A stretch of 64,000 bases of DNA from Chrysomallon squamiferum (GCA_012295275.1 CM022677.1:10145851-10209850); one strand, 5' to 3'. Shown: positions 1 to 13,595, counted from the first letter of the stretch. The notes: a model not told the origin generated them from the letters alone. Made by a program: numbers and translations.

Positions 1-182
1 TTTTGTTATATTTATCACTGTTTGGCCGATTAGTTTTTCGTGCTGGGGTGCTCTTAAACATTAATACATTTCTTCTTTCAAGCTTTTTCATTTTGTTTTT
101 TTCTGTTGAACATACTCTTTAAGCAAGAAGCTGGATTAAAGATGTTTAAATTTCGCGCCAGTAAACCACTCAAATAATTATT

Positions 183-263
<81 letters not shown>

Positions 264-1592
264 AAAACACACACACGCACACACACAGACAAACTTATTT
301 ATAAAATTAATTCTGTACCTACTACTACCGCTGCAGGTAGTAAAACATTTACAAAAAGAATTCTGCTTTTGATAACTTTAACTAAAAGAAACCGTTTCAA
401 GGACAGATAATAAAAATAACTTTTGTTCATTTGCAGACATGGTTTTCTTTTTTCTTTCCTGTTTTCTTTTCATATTTTTTTTTCTTTTTCTTTTTCTTTT
501 TTAATTTTTTATTTTAACTTTCGATTATTCTGCTGCCAAAGTGACGGACTGTTTTCATTGCTCTAGTTTGGCGCCTGTTTAAACAGCAATGTTTACCATC
601 GGCGACGTCTGCTCACACTGCTCATAATTATTTATTATTAGTTATTATTATAAAAAACATCGATAACTACAAAGACAATTTAAAAAAACATGTATTTAAA
701 AAAAATAAAAATAATAATAAAATAAAAAACAGTGTTCAGTAACTTATTCGTTATCGTGAAAGTTTCCGAAACTTGCCGAAATTTGCCGAGGTTATAACTG
801 TGCAGCTGGTGCACGTAATTCGGGGTTATGTAACAGATCTGCCGTTCTCGTTATTTCGTCCTGACCTGACCTCTCGAGTGATGCAAATGACAAAATTGGA
901 CGGTGCGAACGTGACTTATTATTGGTGCAGAATTTCACGGTCAAGCCAATGGGGTTTGTGTGTCAAATTGTATAATAACCGTCAGGCGGAAAGTTACACT
1001 CGCGCGCTCGTCACTGACAAACGGTGAACACGACGCCATGTTGCCTACCATGGCAGCCAGCGGCTTGTTTGTGGATGGCATGTTCAGCCTGCAGACATTT
1101 TGCATGTTGGGAAACTGTTTTAGGCGTACTATCATGCGAATGGAAAAAAAAAAAAAAAACACAAACAAAACAAACAAACCCCAAACCGCAAACTTTTTAC
1201 ACAATTCGCAGATATAAATGTAATCAAACTGCACAAAAAAATTACAGCTAAAAGATTGTGAATGGAAGATATATGAAATGGAAAAAAAAAATTGGAAAAA
1301 TACCTGACATGTTTGTGATTAGAGTTTAAAAAAATAAATCAAATAAAATAAAAAATATCTTGCAATAAATGTATCAAGGTCGGCTGCTTTATTTACAAAC
1401 ACGTTAACAGATAACTTTTTATTGCTTCACCAACGAAGCGTAAACAATTCTTTTTTTTTTTTTTTTTTTTTAAATAGGTTAAGTGGAGTTGGGTTTTGTT
1501 AACAGGATATGGAGACGTTTTAACAGTAAGTGGTAAAGATTTCAGAATAAAAAATTAATAAAAACTTGATAGAAAACCTAAACAAGATAAGA

Positions 1593-1631
<39 letters not shown>

Positions 1632-2200
1632 CTATTATTTAATTTATGCATATATAAATATTCTGTTAATTCATATAATTTTTATTTGTGTGTGTGTGTG
1701 TATGCAAAATTCATCACTAAACGTTAGATTATAAATATATTGTTTTATATAATGGAGAAATGACAGAAATCCCCTGCTGTTACTTCTAGGATATTCTTTT
1801 TGTTAAACAACGGGGGTTCGTTATAATCATCGAGAGAGAAGAAAATACCACTAATAAAGATACCATTAATATGTGACTATTATACATATATATTTGAGAG
1901 AGAATATGTAAATTTAACGTTATGCGCGCGCTCTGAATCCCTTTCCACAGATATCTATATGCGAACTTTTTTTTCCCTTAACAACATAATTAATTTATGT
2001 GTTTTTATTACCAAAATATTGTTTACAACGTAGGGAAAGTTGACCAAAATTAAATCAGCAACATCATTGACATTTAATGTCACATTACAACAAAATTATT
2101 ATAATTTTAAATATATATAAATAAAATCTGCACAAATGGCGGTAAAGATTGTTTAACGTGCAAAACGTGATTTTCTGTCATCTAAAGTACACAATTATCC
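1..2200. other. non-coding, microsatellite-rich stretch
   Basis: No gene could be supported. It contains a (TC)n/(AC)n compound microsatellite at about 184-262, T/A-rich homopolymer runs (1142-1157, 1450-1471, 1597-1629) and a short (TG)n at 1688-1702. A less AT-rich patch at about 740-1130 has open frames on both strands, but no family resemblance and no convincing splice sites, so it is left unassigned. Confidence 0.6.
184..262. repeat. (TC)n/(AC)n compound microsatellite
   Basis: About 62 bp of pure CT dinucleotides pass directly into CA dinucleotides. The apparent Arg-Glu and Val-Cys repeat proteins read from it are artefacts of dinucleotide translation. Confidence 0.95.
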
Positions 2201-2356
2201 CCCCAGACAACGATACTAGCGGGGGGGGGCAGACCGTTGCCACCCCTCTTGATCTATCGCTGAAACGGGCCTTTTAGCAATGACGTGACTGTTACGTTAG
2301 CGAACTCTTGCACCTAAGGTCTAAAAATAGCACTAGGTCACAGCCGGCCCTGCAAT
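2200..2356 (-). mobile_element. possible DNA-transposon terminus (fragment)
   Basis: Read on the minus strand this begins with a CAGGGCCGGCTGTG-type end at about 2341-2354 and runs to a G/C homopolymer-rich block at 2218-2230. Ends beginning CAGGGCCGG are common on hAT-like and similar non-autonomous DNA transposons. No partner end or target duplication was found, so it is at most a solo fragment. Confidence 0.25.
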
Positions 2357-2918
2357 GAAGTGGCTTTGAGCCAGTTACGATCAGGTCACGCCCACAGCCT
2401 CGCTTTCGACTAACAACAATCACTCGTGTGCCAAATAATGCGGAAGATACGAATGTATTCCCTGAAATTTACCTGAGTAAATATTTGTGTGAGATCAATT
2501 ATAATTCATACACGAGTCTCTTACTCTCCTAGTTGCTAACAGGGGACGTAATTTGTACGTATAGAGAAGTGGTCGTACACAGACGGCAGAACAAAGATTA
2601 AAATTGATTAAAAATGCTGTTTTTATTTTATTTATTGCTGTTGTGGTTGTTGTTACATGAATAGTTATTAGTATTATTACAGTAACTTTTATTGTTTGTT
2701 TTTGTTTCTATGTGTGCCATTATTGTTAATAGAAATAATAATAATTAGTACTGGTGGTAGTAGTCGTGGTGGTAGCAGTGGTAGCGGCATTACTTTAGGT
2801 GACATTTTCCTAATTACAGCAATATCATTATATAATGTAACTAGTTATGTTTATATTTTTTCAACTGTCTCGTTACATAGCTTTCCTTGTTTTTGATAAA
2901 TCAGTGTATTGTGTCTTC

Positions 2919-2920
<2 letters not shown>

Positions 2921-3008
<88 letters not shown>

Positions 3009-3028
3009 ACACACAGAGAGAGAGAGGG
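2921..3028. repeat. (TG)n/(AG)n compound microsatellite
   Basis: TG dinucleotides (about 2921-2952) switch to about 52 bp of AG dinucleotides, then a short ACAC and GAGA tail with a G run. Purine-rich on one strand throughout the AG part. Confidence 0.95.
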
Positions 3029-3627
3029 GGGTGTAATTATCTGAAACATGTATTAAAAAAAAAAATTAATTTAATTATATCGAACTTGTCAAAGTAAAAC
3101 CCGCCCCCACTTAATCCTCCTTGACCTGATCATCCCTCGTCCTCTACGCGCATGCTTAAAACAGTCTTGCTCGAATTGTAACAACTAGATCAAGATGGTT
3201 CACGTCTGCAGACCAATGCGGTTCAGTAGGTCAGTGTTATAGCAACCAGTGTAGCTGTCCTTGACGTAGCCTCGGGGATCGAAATGAACACACGTTTAAT
3301 TTTAATATCTTGTTACTGGGAGCTCGAGTTAATAAACACGACACTAATCTAATAATGATCACTGAAACAATAAAACAAATGGTTCACTGAAAAGTATCGA
3401 CCTCAAATCTTTGTAATAATAATATCTCTCCCAGACACAATTTCCTTCAATAAAGACTTAGTAACTGAAGGAGAAAATCAATAAAATTCATCAGTATGTT
3501 TTTAAATGAAATAGCTAGATAGACAGATAAAGAGATAGATCAAACACTTCTGTACTTTTCAAATACTTAGGTGCACAGCTGTTGTGTACCTATATTAATA
3601 TGTCTAACATTTATATACAGTAATGTA

Positions 3628-3630
<3 letters not shown>

Positions 3631-3690
<60 letters not shown>
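3631..3690. repeat. (GA)n microsatellite
   Basis: Uninterrupted GA dinucleotides of about 58 bp. The flanks show no gene. Confidence 0.95.
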
Positions 3691-3691
<1 letters not shown>

Positions 3692-4399
3692 TAAGAATTT
3701 GGACAAAAAGGTACAAAAAATACATAAGAAAATCTAATTATAGTGTAGCACGAAAATGGAATGTTTCTTTTTATACGCCCCCTTAAATAAACTGAAACTG
3801 GGTGAAAAAAAAAGAAGAAATATTGTGTTACAGCTTGGCCTGCTACCATTGGAGGAATTCGGACACGTCAAGGTCAAACTGCAATCTGCAGATTTACCTT
3901 ACAGAGCGGATCTGGAGGGGGGAGCATGCACAAGTTTCTTTCTTCGTGACCGAATTTTTCTTTTTCTTTATCAAACTTTTAAATTATCTTTTCAAAGTGA
4001 CTGCCCCACCATTTGAAATACTGAAGGATTTGAGTATGTGTCTGTGTGTGTGTGTGTATGAGTGTGGGTCTGGTGTTTGTGTGTGTGTGTGTGTGAGTGT
4101 CGATGATGCAATATAGCTAGATAATAATATTTTAAAGAAAAAACTAATTTTGTTTAATTATTAGACCTCTAAAACAGATACGCACAAATAAAATATTAAT
4201 TCTTTAAAAGAAACTGTATTATGCCAAAGGTTGTTCGTCATGGTTACGGGCTTGTTCAGATACGTAATTTGGCGTCACTTCTTAGTTCCCCGTCCGACAC
4301 GGTAACCCAGTAAGAATCTAGGTCAACCAGTACAGGGCCGTGTTACTACTAAATATATCACACCTAATAACGACATAATTATTTTAATTTTGGCAATAA

Positions 4400-4403
<4 letters not shown>

Positions 4404-4481
<78 letters not shown>
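4404..4481. repeat. (GA)n microsatellite, longest in window
   Basis: About 77 bp of uninterrupted GA dinucleotides. With the tracts at 184, 2953, 3631, 18427 and 45896 it is one of six long GA/CT tracts in the window. Confidence 0.95.
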
Positions 4482-4486
<5 letters not shown>

Positions 4487-5190
4487 GAAACAGACAAATA
4501 ATAAATAATGGCGGATTTTTAGAAACAAGGTTATAAGAATAATTAGTTTTTTCTCTTAATTTTTCTTTTTCTTTATCTTTCTGTCTCTTATATTTATTTC
4601 TCACTCTTTATTTTATTTCTTTATTTCTCTCTAACTTTGTGTTAGTATATAAGTTATTTCTCAGGTAATTCGTGATTCTCGCTCTCTTTCTATATTTTGT
4701 TATTTCTCTGTTTTTCTTTTGACTCTCTGTCACATTTCTCACTCTAAAAATGCTTTCTCATGAGGGGATCGTAAATTCGCCCGCTCAAACGAGACTTATG
4801 ACAGTATTTTGATGTTAACACCTAGAATTAAAACTAAATAAATTTCTGTTCTTACGTCAAAGTATGTGAAAAAAATGACGTAAAATGACTATGCATTTCT
4901 GTAACATGAAATCATCAATATTCTAGAACACGGAAACGTTTGAGTTTCTTGGTAACCGCCGGTAGGTAATGACTTGTTTGCACGAGGCACTTCACATTTC
5001 TCAGCAGTTTTTTTTTACAGACGTACTCAGAAACTAGGTGAGCGGAGTGAAAGAAAAAGAAAGGAAGAAATGAGTTAGAAAAAAATAAATATACAACGAG
5101 TGCATTTCCTGACACCATCATCAACAACAACAACAACACAACAACAAAACAACAAATAATAATACAAAATAAATTAAAATTAGAAAGCAA

Positions 5191-5281
<91 letters not shown>

Positions 5282-5615
5282 ATAAGAAAATAAAGAAAGA
5301 AAAGAACAGAAAAAGAATTTAAAAAAACAAAAATAAACTAAAAAGGAAACCCAGAAAAAACCCAGTGTAAAAAAGTAAAATGTATTCTAAATCTGTAATT
5401 ATTTTATCTAAGAAATAAATAATTTACTAAATTTCTCTGCCTGATAATAACGTCATTTACGTACATATTGATCGTAAGAAGAGCAAAAAAACATACTATC
5501 AAGGCCAAATGATGGGAAAAAAGTCGTCGATATGCATTGATAGTAAAAAAATATTTTTTTTTTTTTAAATGGATATTAATAATAGAGATCTTTACTATGA
5601 AATAATAATAAACAC

Positions 5616-5667
<52 letters not shown>

Positions 5668-6600
5668 GTCTGTTACAAAAAAATATGGGCAATCTATGTG
5701 TATGTCTGCAAGAATTGTCTCCCATTTTAATGTGAAAGCTTTAACTAAAATATTATTTTCAGTTATTATTTTTACATCGATAGCAGAATTTACAGATGTA
5801 AATTAAATCGAAGATGTTTCCATTTTACACACACACACAAAATAGCATAGCCCTGTTTTAGTCTGTTTCTGTCTGTCTGTCTGTGTGTCTGTTTGTGTGT
5901 CTGTCTGTGTGCCTGTCTCATCTAGCCGATATACTACACTAACATACACAATCGAGTTCAGTAATAATATTCACTTTAGCAATACTAATTTGAAGACGTT
6001 AGCATGAACTTCATCTGACCATTATTAAGTGTGAAACAAGCATTTCGTTATTAACTGCAGCAGCAGCTACAGCTCTGTGAAAACACGATCTTGTTTTATC
6101 TTAATGTGCTCTTTAAAACTACACAGTTCCTCATTTAAATGCTGATAAAACTGTTAAAATAACACAACTTTACGACATGAAGGAAACAAAAGTGTATTAA
6201 TTATTCTACAATGATCTGTTATTCATGTTAATGATAATCCCGAGTGTTAATTCTAGATCAGTTCAGTGCTTTTCCTTGTTCAACAGTGAACTTGAATTAA
6301 GAATTAACACGCTCTGCGGAGATGCGACATGTTCGGCGGTCAGAACAATAACGTTGCTGTGTATAATAACAGAGAAATAATAATGTCTTTAAAATATTAA
6401 TTACGTTAACATTACTTTCATGGTATTTTATTTATTTAAAGAATTTTTTTCTTGGTAAATCATTCGTTCTGTCAAATGCATCTGACGTGACTTTGATACG
6501 TATAAACTAAATTTGTAATAAAACAAGGTTGATTAACTCACACATTTACATGCTACGTCATTGCTTGTAGTTGTTTTCTTTTAGTCTTTTTATCTTAATT
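4482..6600. other. non-coding region with AAT/AAAT arrays
   Basis: AT-rich sequence without supportable genes. It holds (AAT)n followed by (AAAT)n at about 5190-5280, (AAT)n at about 5618-5665, and a run of CTGT/TGTG repeats at about 5865-5920. Confidence 0.6.
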
Positions 6601-6601
6601 T

Positions 6602-6604
6602 CAT

Positions 6605-6647
<43 letters not shown>

Positions 6648-6651
6648 TTAT
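6602..6651. repeat. (ATTT)n microsatellite beside the hAT insertion
   Basis: About 12 copies of an ATTT tetranucleotide end two bases before the 8-bp direct repeat that flanks the hAT element. Confidence 0.9.
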
Positions 6652-6660
6652 CGTCTAGGC

Positions 6661-7443
6661 CAGTATTTCTCAACTTTTTTTTGCCAACGGCACAGCTTGG
6701 AACACATGAAAAAATCGCGGTACAAATGGCTGAATATATATGAAAAATATTATATTCTGAAAAATAAAAACATGTCATACTTTTCTGTCTTTAATGACGG
6801 AAAGTAATTGTTGATGCTTTCGTCCATGGCTGTTAGATGAGTAAACACAATAGGGATCATTTCTCTAATGCAGGTAGAACGCAATAAAGGGAACATATCA
6901 AGATTACCAGTGATTGCACTTTTTTTTCCAAATCACAATTTTCTTTTTGAGGGCAACTAACTCGTCTGCTGAAGTGAGAATACTTTCGTTTTAACCTTGC
7001 ATACTACTGTTTGTTTTATTTAGTTCACTAAATATTTCTGTTAGGTATTCCATTTTAGACATTCAAAATTCCCAATAAGGTAATCACAGAATTTCTCATG
7101 CTTTTCCTGGAGAGAAAAAAATGATAGTAATTCCTTGTGCAGTTCGTGAACACGATTTAGTACTTTGCCTTTCGGCAGCCAGCGAACCTCAGTGTGCATT
7201 AATAACTTAACATGCTGAGAGTCCATCTCTTTGCACAGCTGTTCAAATAATCGTGAGTTCAATGGTCTACTTTTTATATAACTGACCATTCCAACAACTT
7301 GAAGTAACACAACCTTTAAATCTTCCTGCGATATTTTTGAAACAAGAACTTCTCTATGTAGAAAGCATTGAGTACGAATGAGATTTGGATTTTCTGTTTT
7401 CTACACTTAGGAAGATCTCGAGGCACACCTGTGAGAATCACTG
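6661..7443 (-). mobile_element. decayed hAT-superfamily DNA transposon
   Basis: The left end reads CAGTATTTCTCAAC and the reverse complement of the right end reads CAGTGATTCTCAC. This is the CAGnGnTTCTCAA-type terminus of hAT (Charlie-like) elements. The flanks GTCTAGGC (6653-6660) and GTCTGGGA (7444-7451) match at 6 of 8 positions, fitting the 8-bp target duplication hAT elements make. At 783 bp it is far shorter than an autonomous hAT (usually 2.5-5 kb), so most of the element has been deleted. The interior carries a minus-strand transposase remnant described separately. Confidence 0.75.
6760..7390 (-). pseudogene. hAT transposase C-terminal fragment (ZBED5/FAM200-like)
   Basis: Translated on the minus strand this gives stretches typical of hAT transposases of the ZBED5/FAM200/GTF2IRD2 group: an IRTQCFLHREVL block, then IKSRPLNSRLFEQLC, LMHTEVRWLPKGKVLNRV and further on FSELNKTNSSMQG. 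The TEVRWL segment is a hallmark of the family's catalytic core. It is broken: a frame change lies near 7041-7070, a stop at 6991-6993 interrupts the ELN/MQG block, and the zinc-finger N-terminus is absent. The fragment lies wholly inside the inverted-repeat-bounded element, so it is that element's own dead transposase. Confidence 0.8.
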
Positions 7444-7451
7444 GTCTGGGA

Positions 7452-9257
7452 TTTTAAACTGATACAAAAGAAGGAAAACAAAGTCATTTTATGACTCATT
7501 TCACGCAACGCGACATTTGCATGTGTAAAAGACGATTTTTTTTTAATTTTTAATTTTTTTATTTGTTATTATTATTATCAAAAGAAAACGGGATTATACT
7601 ATTTGATTTCGTTAGTTGTCCCTCGAGGCTATGACACAAATAATATAACATACATGGCTACTGTTCATATAGCTTTCGCATATTTCTCCTCGCAGGTTAT
7701 GCCAGATAGATTATAATAGAACAAAATTATTCTTAAATTTAAAAAAAGATATATTATTAAAATGAAAATCACGTAAAAAAACCAAAAACATATACAAATA
7801 AATACAAAATCGGAATAAATAAACATTTCGTTAAATTATTGTCTAAAAGCCTCATTAAAACGATATTTTCCTAAGCGTAAGCGGGCGATTAGAATAAGGG
7901 GGCAGTGGCCCCAGGCATCAAAATGGGGGGGACTTCCAATCAGAGAAAAGAACTTAATAAATTTGGTTGATTTATATTTAAATCAAACAAAGTGTTTATT
8001 TTATGTTTCATCAAATTATCTTCCTTTCTAATAATATTTCTCAGTACTAGGACTTATACTGGAGTCTTTGGGGCACACAATCAAGCAGTTGGCCCCGGAC
8101 ATCACCAGACTTCTGCACTCCACTGGCCTGAAACAAAAATTCAATTATTAAGAATAAGAATAACGAATGTCATTGGGGAAACGTCACTTAGCTGCAGCAG
8201 TTTCTGCCCTCAAAATAATCTGTTCACCACGCGGCACACACGTCACGAAATCAACATTTTTATTTATATCGGGGTTGATGGTTATCTGTGTTCTAAAAAT
8301 TTGGTGATTTAAAACCGTGAGGGAAAGGCCTTGGTTATCTAAAACGTGTGTGTGTGTGTGTGTGTGTATAAATCTATTTTCTGTACAGGACAGTACATCT
8401 TTTTATTTATTATTATTTTTGTTTTATGTGTGTTTACTTAGAGTATTAAAATATTTATAGATGACCATACTTTATTAAATCTAAAAGATAACAATAATTT
8501 AAATCAATTCGTCCGTAATTTAATATTATTTTTTTGTATATCTCGCAACTAATTTCATTACCTTTTGCCTAAAAGAGTTAATTCCCTTTACACTGAAATT
8601 AGTTCGGTAACTTTCGTAGTGTTTTCAGAATACATTTCCAGAAAAGGATTTCACGGGAAAATTCGATATTTTCGATGAAAAAAAAAAAAAGAAAAAGGGA
8701 AAAATGATTGATTGATTATTTATTTTTATCAGAAACATAGATTAAAATAACCAGTCAGTCATAAAAATCTCAAGTATTTTTGACACATCTCAGTGGTTTT
8801 TATACTCTGTATATGTAAAACATATTTTGCAGTTTTTCTAGGTTCCAAAAATGTTCAAAATTTATATTTAAAATAAAAAAATCTACTGTAAGCGATGAAA
8901 TATTAGTATTTTATAACTGAATTAAATAATAAATAAATAACACCAAAAAAAAAAAAGGAAACAAAAACAACAATAAAGACAACAGCAACAACAAATAATA
9001 ATAAATAAACATGTTTGTTAATTCTTACTCTGGATGAATTTCAAAAGTTTTATCTTGAAGTATATTTAGCATGATTTATTTCTTTTTAACAAATTAAAAA
9101 AAAAAAAAAATGATGCTACCTGACTTTTCAAGGTAATTTCTCAATACTTTGCTTCAAATGAAAGATGTTTATTCATTGACACTGATTGTTGTGAAAGTAA
9201 TTTAACCTTCAATAACAAGATATATGTAATTAGAAACTCGATATTATTATAATCTTT
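7452..9257. other. non-coding region, possible TE scraps
   Basis: No gene is supported. A patch at about 7885-8125 has G-run and GGCCCC blocks (GGCAGTGGCCCCAGGCA on the left; TTGGCCCCGGACATCACC on the right) that resemble ends of short non-autonomous DNA transposons, but no clean inverted repeats were found. A (TG)n run lies at 8345-8368. Confidence 0.4.
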
Positions 9258-9281
9258 GCATTATTATTATTATTATTATTA

Positions 9282-9334
<53 letters not shown>

Positions 9335-9400
9335 GTTGTTGTTATTGTTATTGTTGTTATTGTTATTGATATTATTATTGTTGTTATTTGCAATAGTAAT
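9258..9400. repeat. (ATT)n/(GTT)n microsatellite
   Basis: A long ATT array with interspersed GTT units. The unique sequence at 9400-9470 reads, on the minus strand, straight into this array as (AAT)n. That layout would fit the 3' tail of an old retroposon, but the adjacent sequence was not identified. Confidence 0.85.
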
Positions 9401-9469
9401 AGTAGTGGCCAATGTTGGGCTCTTAAGGCTTCAAGCTTCTTTGGGCCTGTGACACCAGCCAACAACCTG

Positions 9470-10600
9470 CCTGCAAATTTAAGTTAATCTTTCATATAAT
9501 TTATTATAAAATATTACAAATTAAGTAATTAATGAATAACTAAAAATAATATCTGAGAACTGACTTATCAGATAACCTTGAGTTAGCATTAAGAAAAGCA
9601 ATTAGTACTGTGTACTGGTACTGTACATAAAGTTAAACATATTTAGCTGGTTCACTCCCATGTAGCCTAAAAGTTAAAAGATATGTCTCCCACATAGCCA
9701 AAATGATGTTGGGATACCCGGGCCAAATGTTTTGATAGTAAATTGGTATTAAGGGCTATGTTGGGTTTTTTCAGGGAAAATTAACATTGATATTAAGGGC
9801 TATTGTCCGTGTTGATATTAACTGAAATAAAAGAAAAAGAAGTATTGTGACATTGAAAACAAACTTCAGAACCTGAAACTCTGTTTTCAGCAGGGACACA
9901 TACCAGGTAAGGACTATGTCGATGCACCTTCATTCTACTTTAACTTTTGAATTGTTTCAATGCAGTGTTTGAGAATCACTGCTGTTAGTGAATGAATGAA
10001 TGAATAAATCATTTATGTTAGTGTCGAAATGAAGGTGTTTCCAGGCATTTTTTTCATTACACCCAGTGTATTATCTGATACTCATGAGAATCATGCAAAC
10101 TAGCCATCCCTTTTAGGGACAACACTCATGTCCAGAGGTATTGATACAGACTATAACACGAATACAATAGACTGACCAAAGTTAATCCCATACCACCAAC
10201 TCAAACCTAGCCAAATCCCAATGTTGTTGTAGTAGACTGATTTGGTTAGGTTTTTGGCAAGGTGGGAGGACACCCTTAGGCCTACATATTAAACATATTT
10301 TGTGTTAATCTTTCAAGAAATTCATCCAGAATACAGTTTAATTCACCCATAACATCTCTCATATCAAAGAGGCATCCTATCAGTTAGTTTCTGTAACATG
10401 CACATGGAGAGTTTGCAGTACACAATGTTAACATTTAACACCAAACAAAATAAAGAAAAATAACTTCAGCCTAATCAGTCTGAGGGATAATATGTAGCTG
10501 TAGTGGCAGTGGCAGTGGTAGTAGTAGTAACAAACAGCAAAAAATCAGTTGTTTGAGAAGAATTTCAGTCAGGCAGAGGGAGAGCAAAATGTTTTAAAAA
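9470..10600. other. non-coding, with a short hairpin
   Basis: No gene is supported. A direct repeat containing ATATTAAGGGCTATTG-like sequence occurs near 9749 and 9791. An imperfect hairpin lies at about 10187-10266 (see its own entry). Confidence 0.5.
10187..10266. repeat. imperfect inverted repeat (hairpin)
   Basis: The left arm (about 10187-10217, containing AAACCTAGCCAAATC) pairs with the right arm (about 10238-10266, containing GATTTGGTTAGGTTT) with a loop of about 20 bp. It could be a small foldback element. No target duplication was recognised. Confidence 0.5.
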
Positions 10601-10608
10601 GTCAGATT

Positions 10609-10801
10609 AAACAGATAGAGAGTGAGTGATGTACAGAACAGTGAGGAGGTGGAATAAGAAATAAACATGTCTCTAAAAGCCTTGGTCAGTTAGAGAGACA
10701 GACAGACAGTGGGACAGTTTAGACAGATAGAGAGGGAGTGATGTACAGAACAGTGAGGAGGTGGAATAAGAAATAAACATGTCTCTAAAAGCCTTGGTCA
10801 G
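10609..10801. repeat. recent 112-bp tandem duplication
   Basis: A block of about 80 bp starting at ACAGATAGAGAG and ending at GCCTTGGTCAG occurs at 10609-10690 and again 112 bp later at 10721-10801. The only differences I see are at the start (agtgagtg versus agggagtg), so the duplication is young compared with other repeats here. Confidence 0.85.
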
Positions 10802-11517
10802 GTTGGACAGTAGTCAAATTTCTCTTACAAGCACAGGTGAGTTTTATTATTATATTTCATTCCTTTCTTTTTAATATATAATAATAACACAGTACTGTAA
10901 CAATGAATCATTTATTTTTATTAGACTAGGATAGCTTTCTTGTTGTTGTTGTTTTTAATACAGGTCTGTAAATTTAGAGTTATTTACTCGTGGTATGAGT
11001 TTGTCTGCATCTGAAAATATCCTAATATTTGTAAACACTGTTTGTAGTTTTGAAGGATACATGGTTAAAAATATAATGGAAAAACTAAGAGAAAAAGAAA
11101 GAAAAGAAATGAAATAATGAAGAAAAAGATATATATCAGGTTAATGTTTTGTTTTCACTAAGACCAATGTTATAAATCAAACAAAAAATCATGATACTAA
11201 AACAAATAAAAAAGAAAAAGAAAAAGAAAAGAAAAATAAAACGAAATAAATACATAAATAAATGAATAAAAACAAAAAGAAAAAATTAAATAACAAAACA
11301 TATCATATTAAAATGTAGTTGTGTAAAAATAAAACACTTAACTGTATATTATTATAACACTAAATCAAGTAGACAGAATCCTCCAGTGAGCACATAATTT
11401 TTATAAATGGGAGAGACAGACTGACAGTAGATGAATGGACAGATAGACTAATGGAAAAAGAGACAAATTGGTATACTGTCACTACTGCTGCTGCTGTTGT
11501 CATTATTTAAAGAAAAT

Positions 11518-11551
<34 letters not shown>

Positions 11552-12937
11552 AACAATGCAATAATGATTAATAATTTTAATAATTATAATAATGAACATC
11601 CACTTTTGCCATATTCAAAGTCCTCCAGGTTCAAGGTGGTAGCAAATACACACAGTACATTTTAATGAGATTTTTCTTAAAAATAAATTACATATTTAAT
11701 TTGTCGTCATGTCATCTAACTTTACTACAGTTTCTGTCAATATGTTGAGATTACCTTAAAAAGTAAGACAATGCCTGAAATATTTATAATCTACGGATTA
11801 CTTGAATGTCTAAGATAAGTTTATACCTACAACATAGACAAGGGAGACAAACATTCAAGATTTAGTGCACTGATTATTTTGTGTTACTTCCCTTACTACG
11901 TATATACTGTTAAACCAGGTTTATGTATGCTGCTAGTTCATGTTAAAAGACACCGACAGTAACAATAGCAATAATAATAGCATCAACAACATTAATAATG
12001 CAGGGAAGTAACAACAACATGATATAATGTTTCAAACGAAACTTAGGACGTTTACATATACACACACATATACACACATGCGCATTCTTTCTGTCCCTTC
12101 TTGCAACTATAAAGATATACACATGCGCAAAAGCTCTGAAATATAATGATAATATCTCAAATGTTTATGTGGTCATTAATTATATATATTGTTTTCATCG
12201 TGACAAAAGGCTTTTCAGAAGTAAATTGTTTATAGTGTAAAGTGCAGTGACGTCACCGCCAGTGGCGCGCAATGGGAAAATATTCTCGTTTCTGGACAAA
12301 TTGTAACATATGGCGTATCAAGATTACAGAAATGATGTCAAGTACATTTACTGAAATAACCAGAATACAATGTTTGTTTACATAGAGCCACCATAGCGAA
12401 TATTTCATAACTCATTATATGTAATAAAGCTGAACAGTAGAAAAAGCACAAGTAAATAAACGAATGAATGAATGAAAAAGGGTATGAATAAATAAAAAAT
12501 AATAATAAAATAATTATAAAATAAAATAAAAATCAAGGAAAATCAGTAAACTCAAAAGAGTTCTAGGAAATGCGACCAAAAAGGCTACCCATACTAGTAG
12601 TACTATTTACATTACGGTTATAATTACTACCACTGCAACTATCACTATCACTAACACTGTTATACTCTAAATACCAATAAATACTAGTATAAAAATCTTT
12701 GATTATTATTTATTTATTTATTTAATATTAAATGGAGATTGTTGTTTTAATAGTGGTAGTACATTAATGATCGTAGCTGTAGATATATTAGTAATAAAAA
12801 TAGAAAAACTAGTCATAAGTATTATAATTTAAAAAAAGCAATCAAACAAATAATTAGTAAATAAAAAATTGAAATAAAAATATTTCAGTAACATAAATAT
12901 TTGACAAATACATATTTATTTGTTTTTCTACCTGTTT

Positions 12938-13006
<69 letters not shown>
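12938..13006. repeat. T-run/A-run palindrome
   Basis: About 24 T followed directly by more than 40 A, a self-complementary homopolymer block able to form an A-T hairpin. Confidence 0.9.
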
Positions 13007-13008
<2 letters not shown>

Positions 13009-13267
13009 AAAAAATAGAAATAAGAAATAGAGCATAAGAAAGCCAGGGACTGATTTAAAAGGAATAATAACTCACACACACACACACACACACGCACAAA
13101 ACAAGTTGTTTATAAAGAATAAAATAATATTATGACAGCAGAATAATGATATTGGAGGATAAAGTGTCTCCATAACGTGTATAAAATTAAATTTAAAAAT
13201 TAGTACATTTTAAAGAAATGTTGAAAACGTCATTAGACGTATTCCTTTTAAAAACAACAACAACAGC

Positions 13268-13319
<52 letters not shown>

Positions 13320-13417
13320 TAAATGTAGTAATAATAACAACAATAATAATAATCATGTCGTATAATCATTTATATTGCTTGTATCGTTAACCCACTTTCA
13401 GATGATTAAAACTTTGT

Positions 13418-13424
<7 letters not shown>

Positions 13425-13459
<35 letters not shown>

Positions 13460-13523
13460 ATTATTATTATTATTATTACTAATATTTTTTTCATAAACTG
13501 TTTCAACCAAACACACACACTCT

Positions 13524-13595
<72 letters not shown>

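Noticed and set aside
78-284. Arg-Glu repeat open frame
   Set aside because: It is only the translation of the (TC)n/(AC)n microsatellite; the same applies to the frames at 2847-3044, 3571-3849, 4323-4604, 18393-18605 and 45795-46022.
773-1234. Overlapping frames in a less AT-rich patch
   Set aside because: Open on both strands, no recognised family, no splice signals that single out one frame.
7885-8125. G-run and GGCCCC blocks resembling ends of a non-autonomous DNA transposon
   Set aside because: The two sides do not form a clean inverted repeat and no target duplication was found.
9230-9412. Poly-Asn open frame
   Set aside because: Translation of the (ATT)n array; same for poly-Asn and poly-Thr frames at 16216-16479, 38470-38760 and 45616-45798.
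9961-9981. GTTTGAGAATCACTG resembling a hAT right end
   Set aside because: No matching left end or target duplication found upstream; a chance match is possible.
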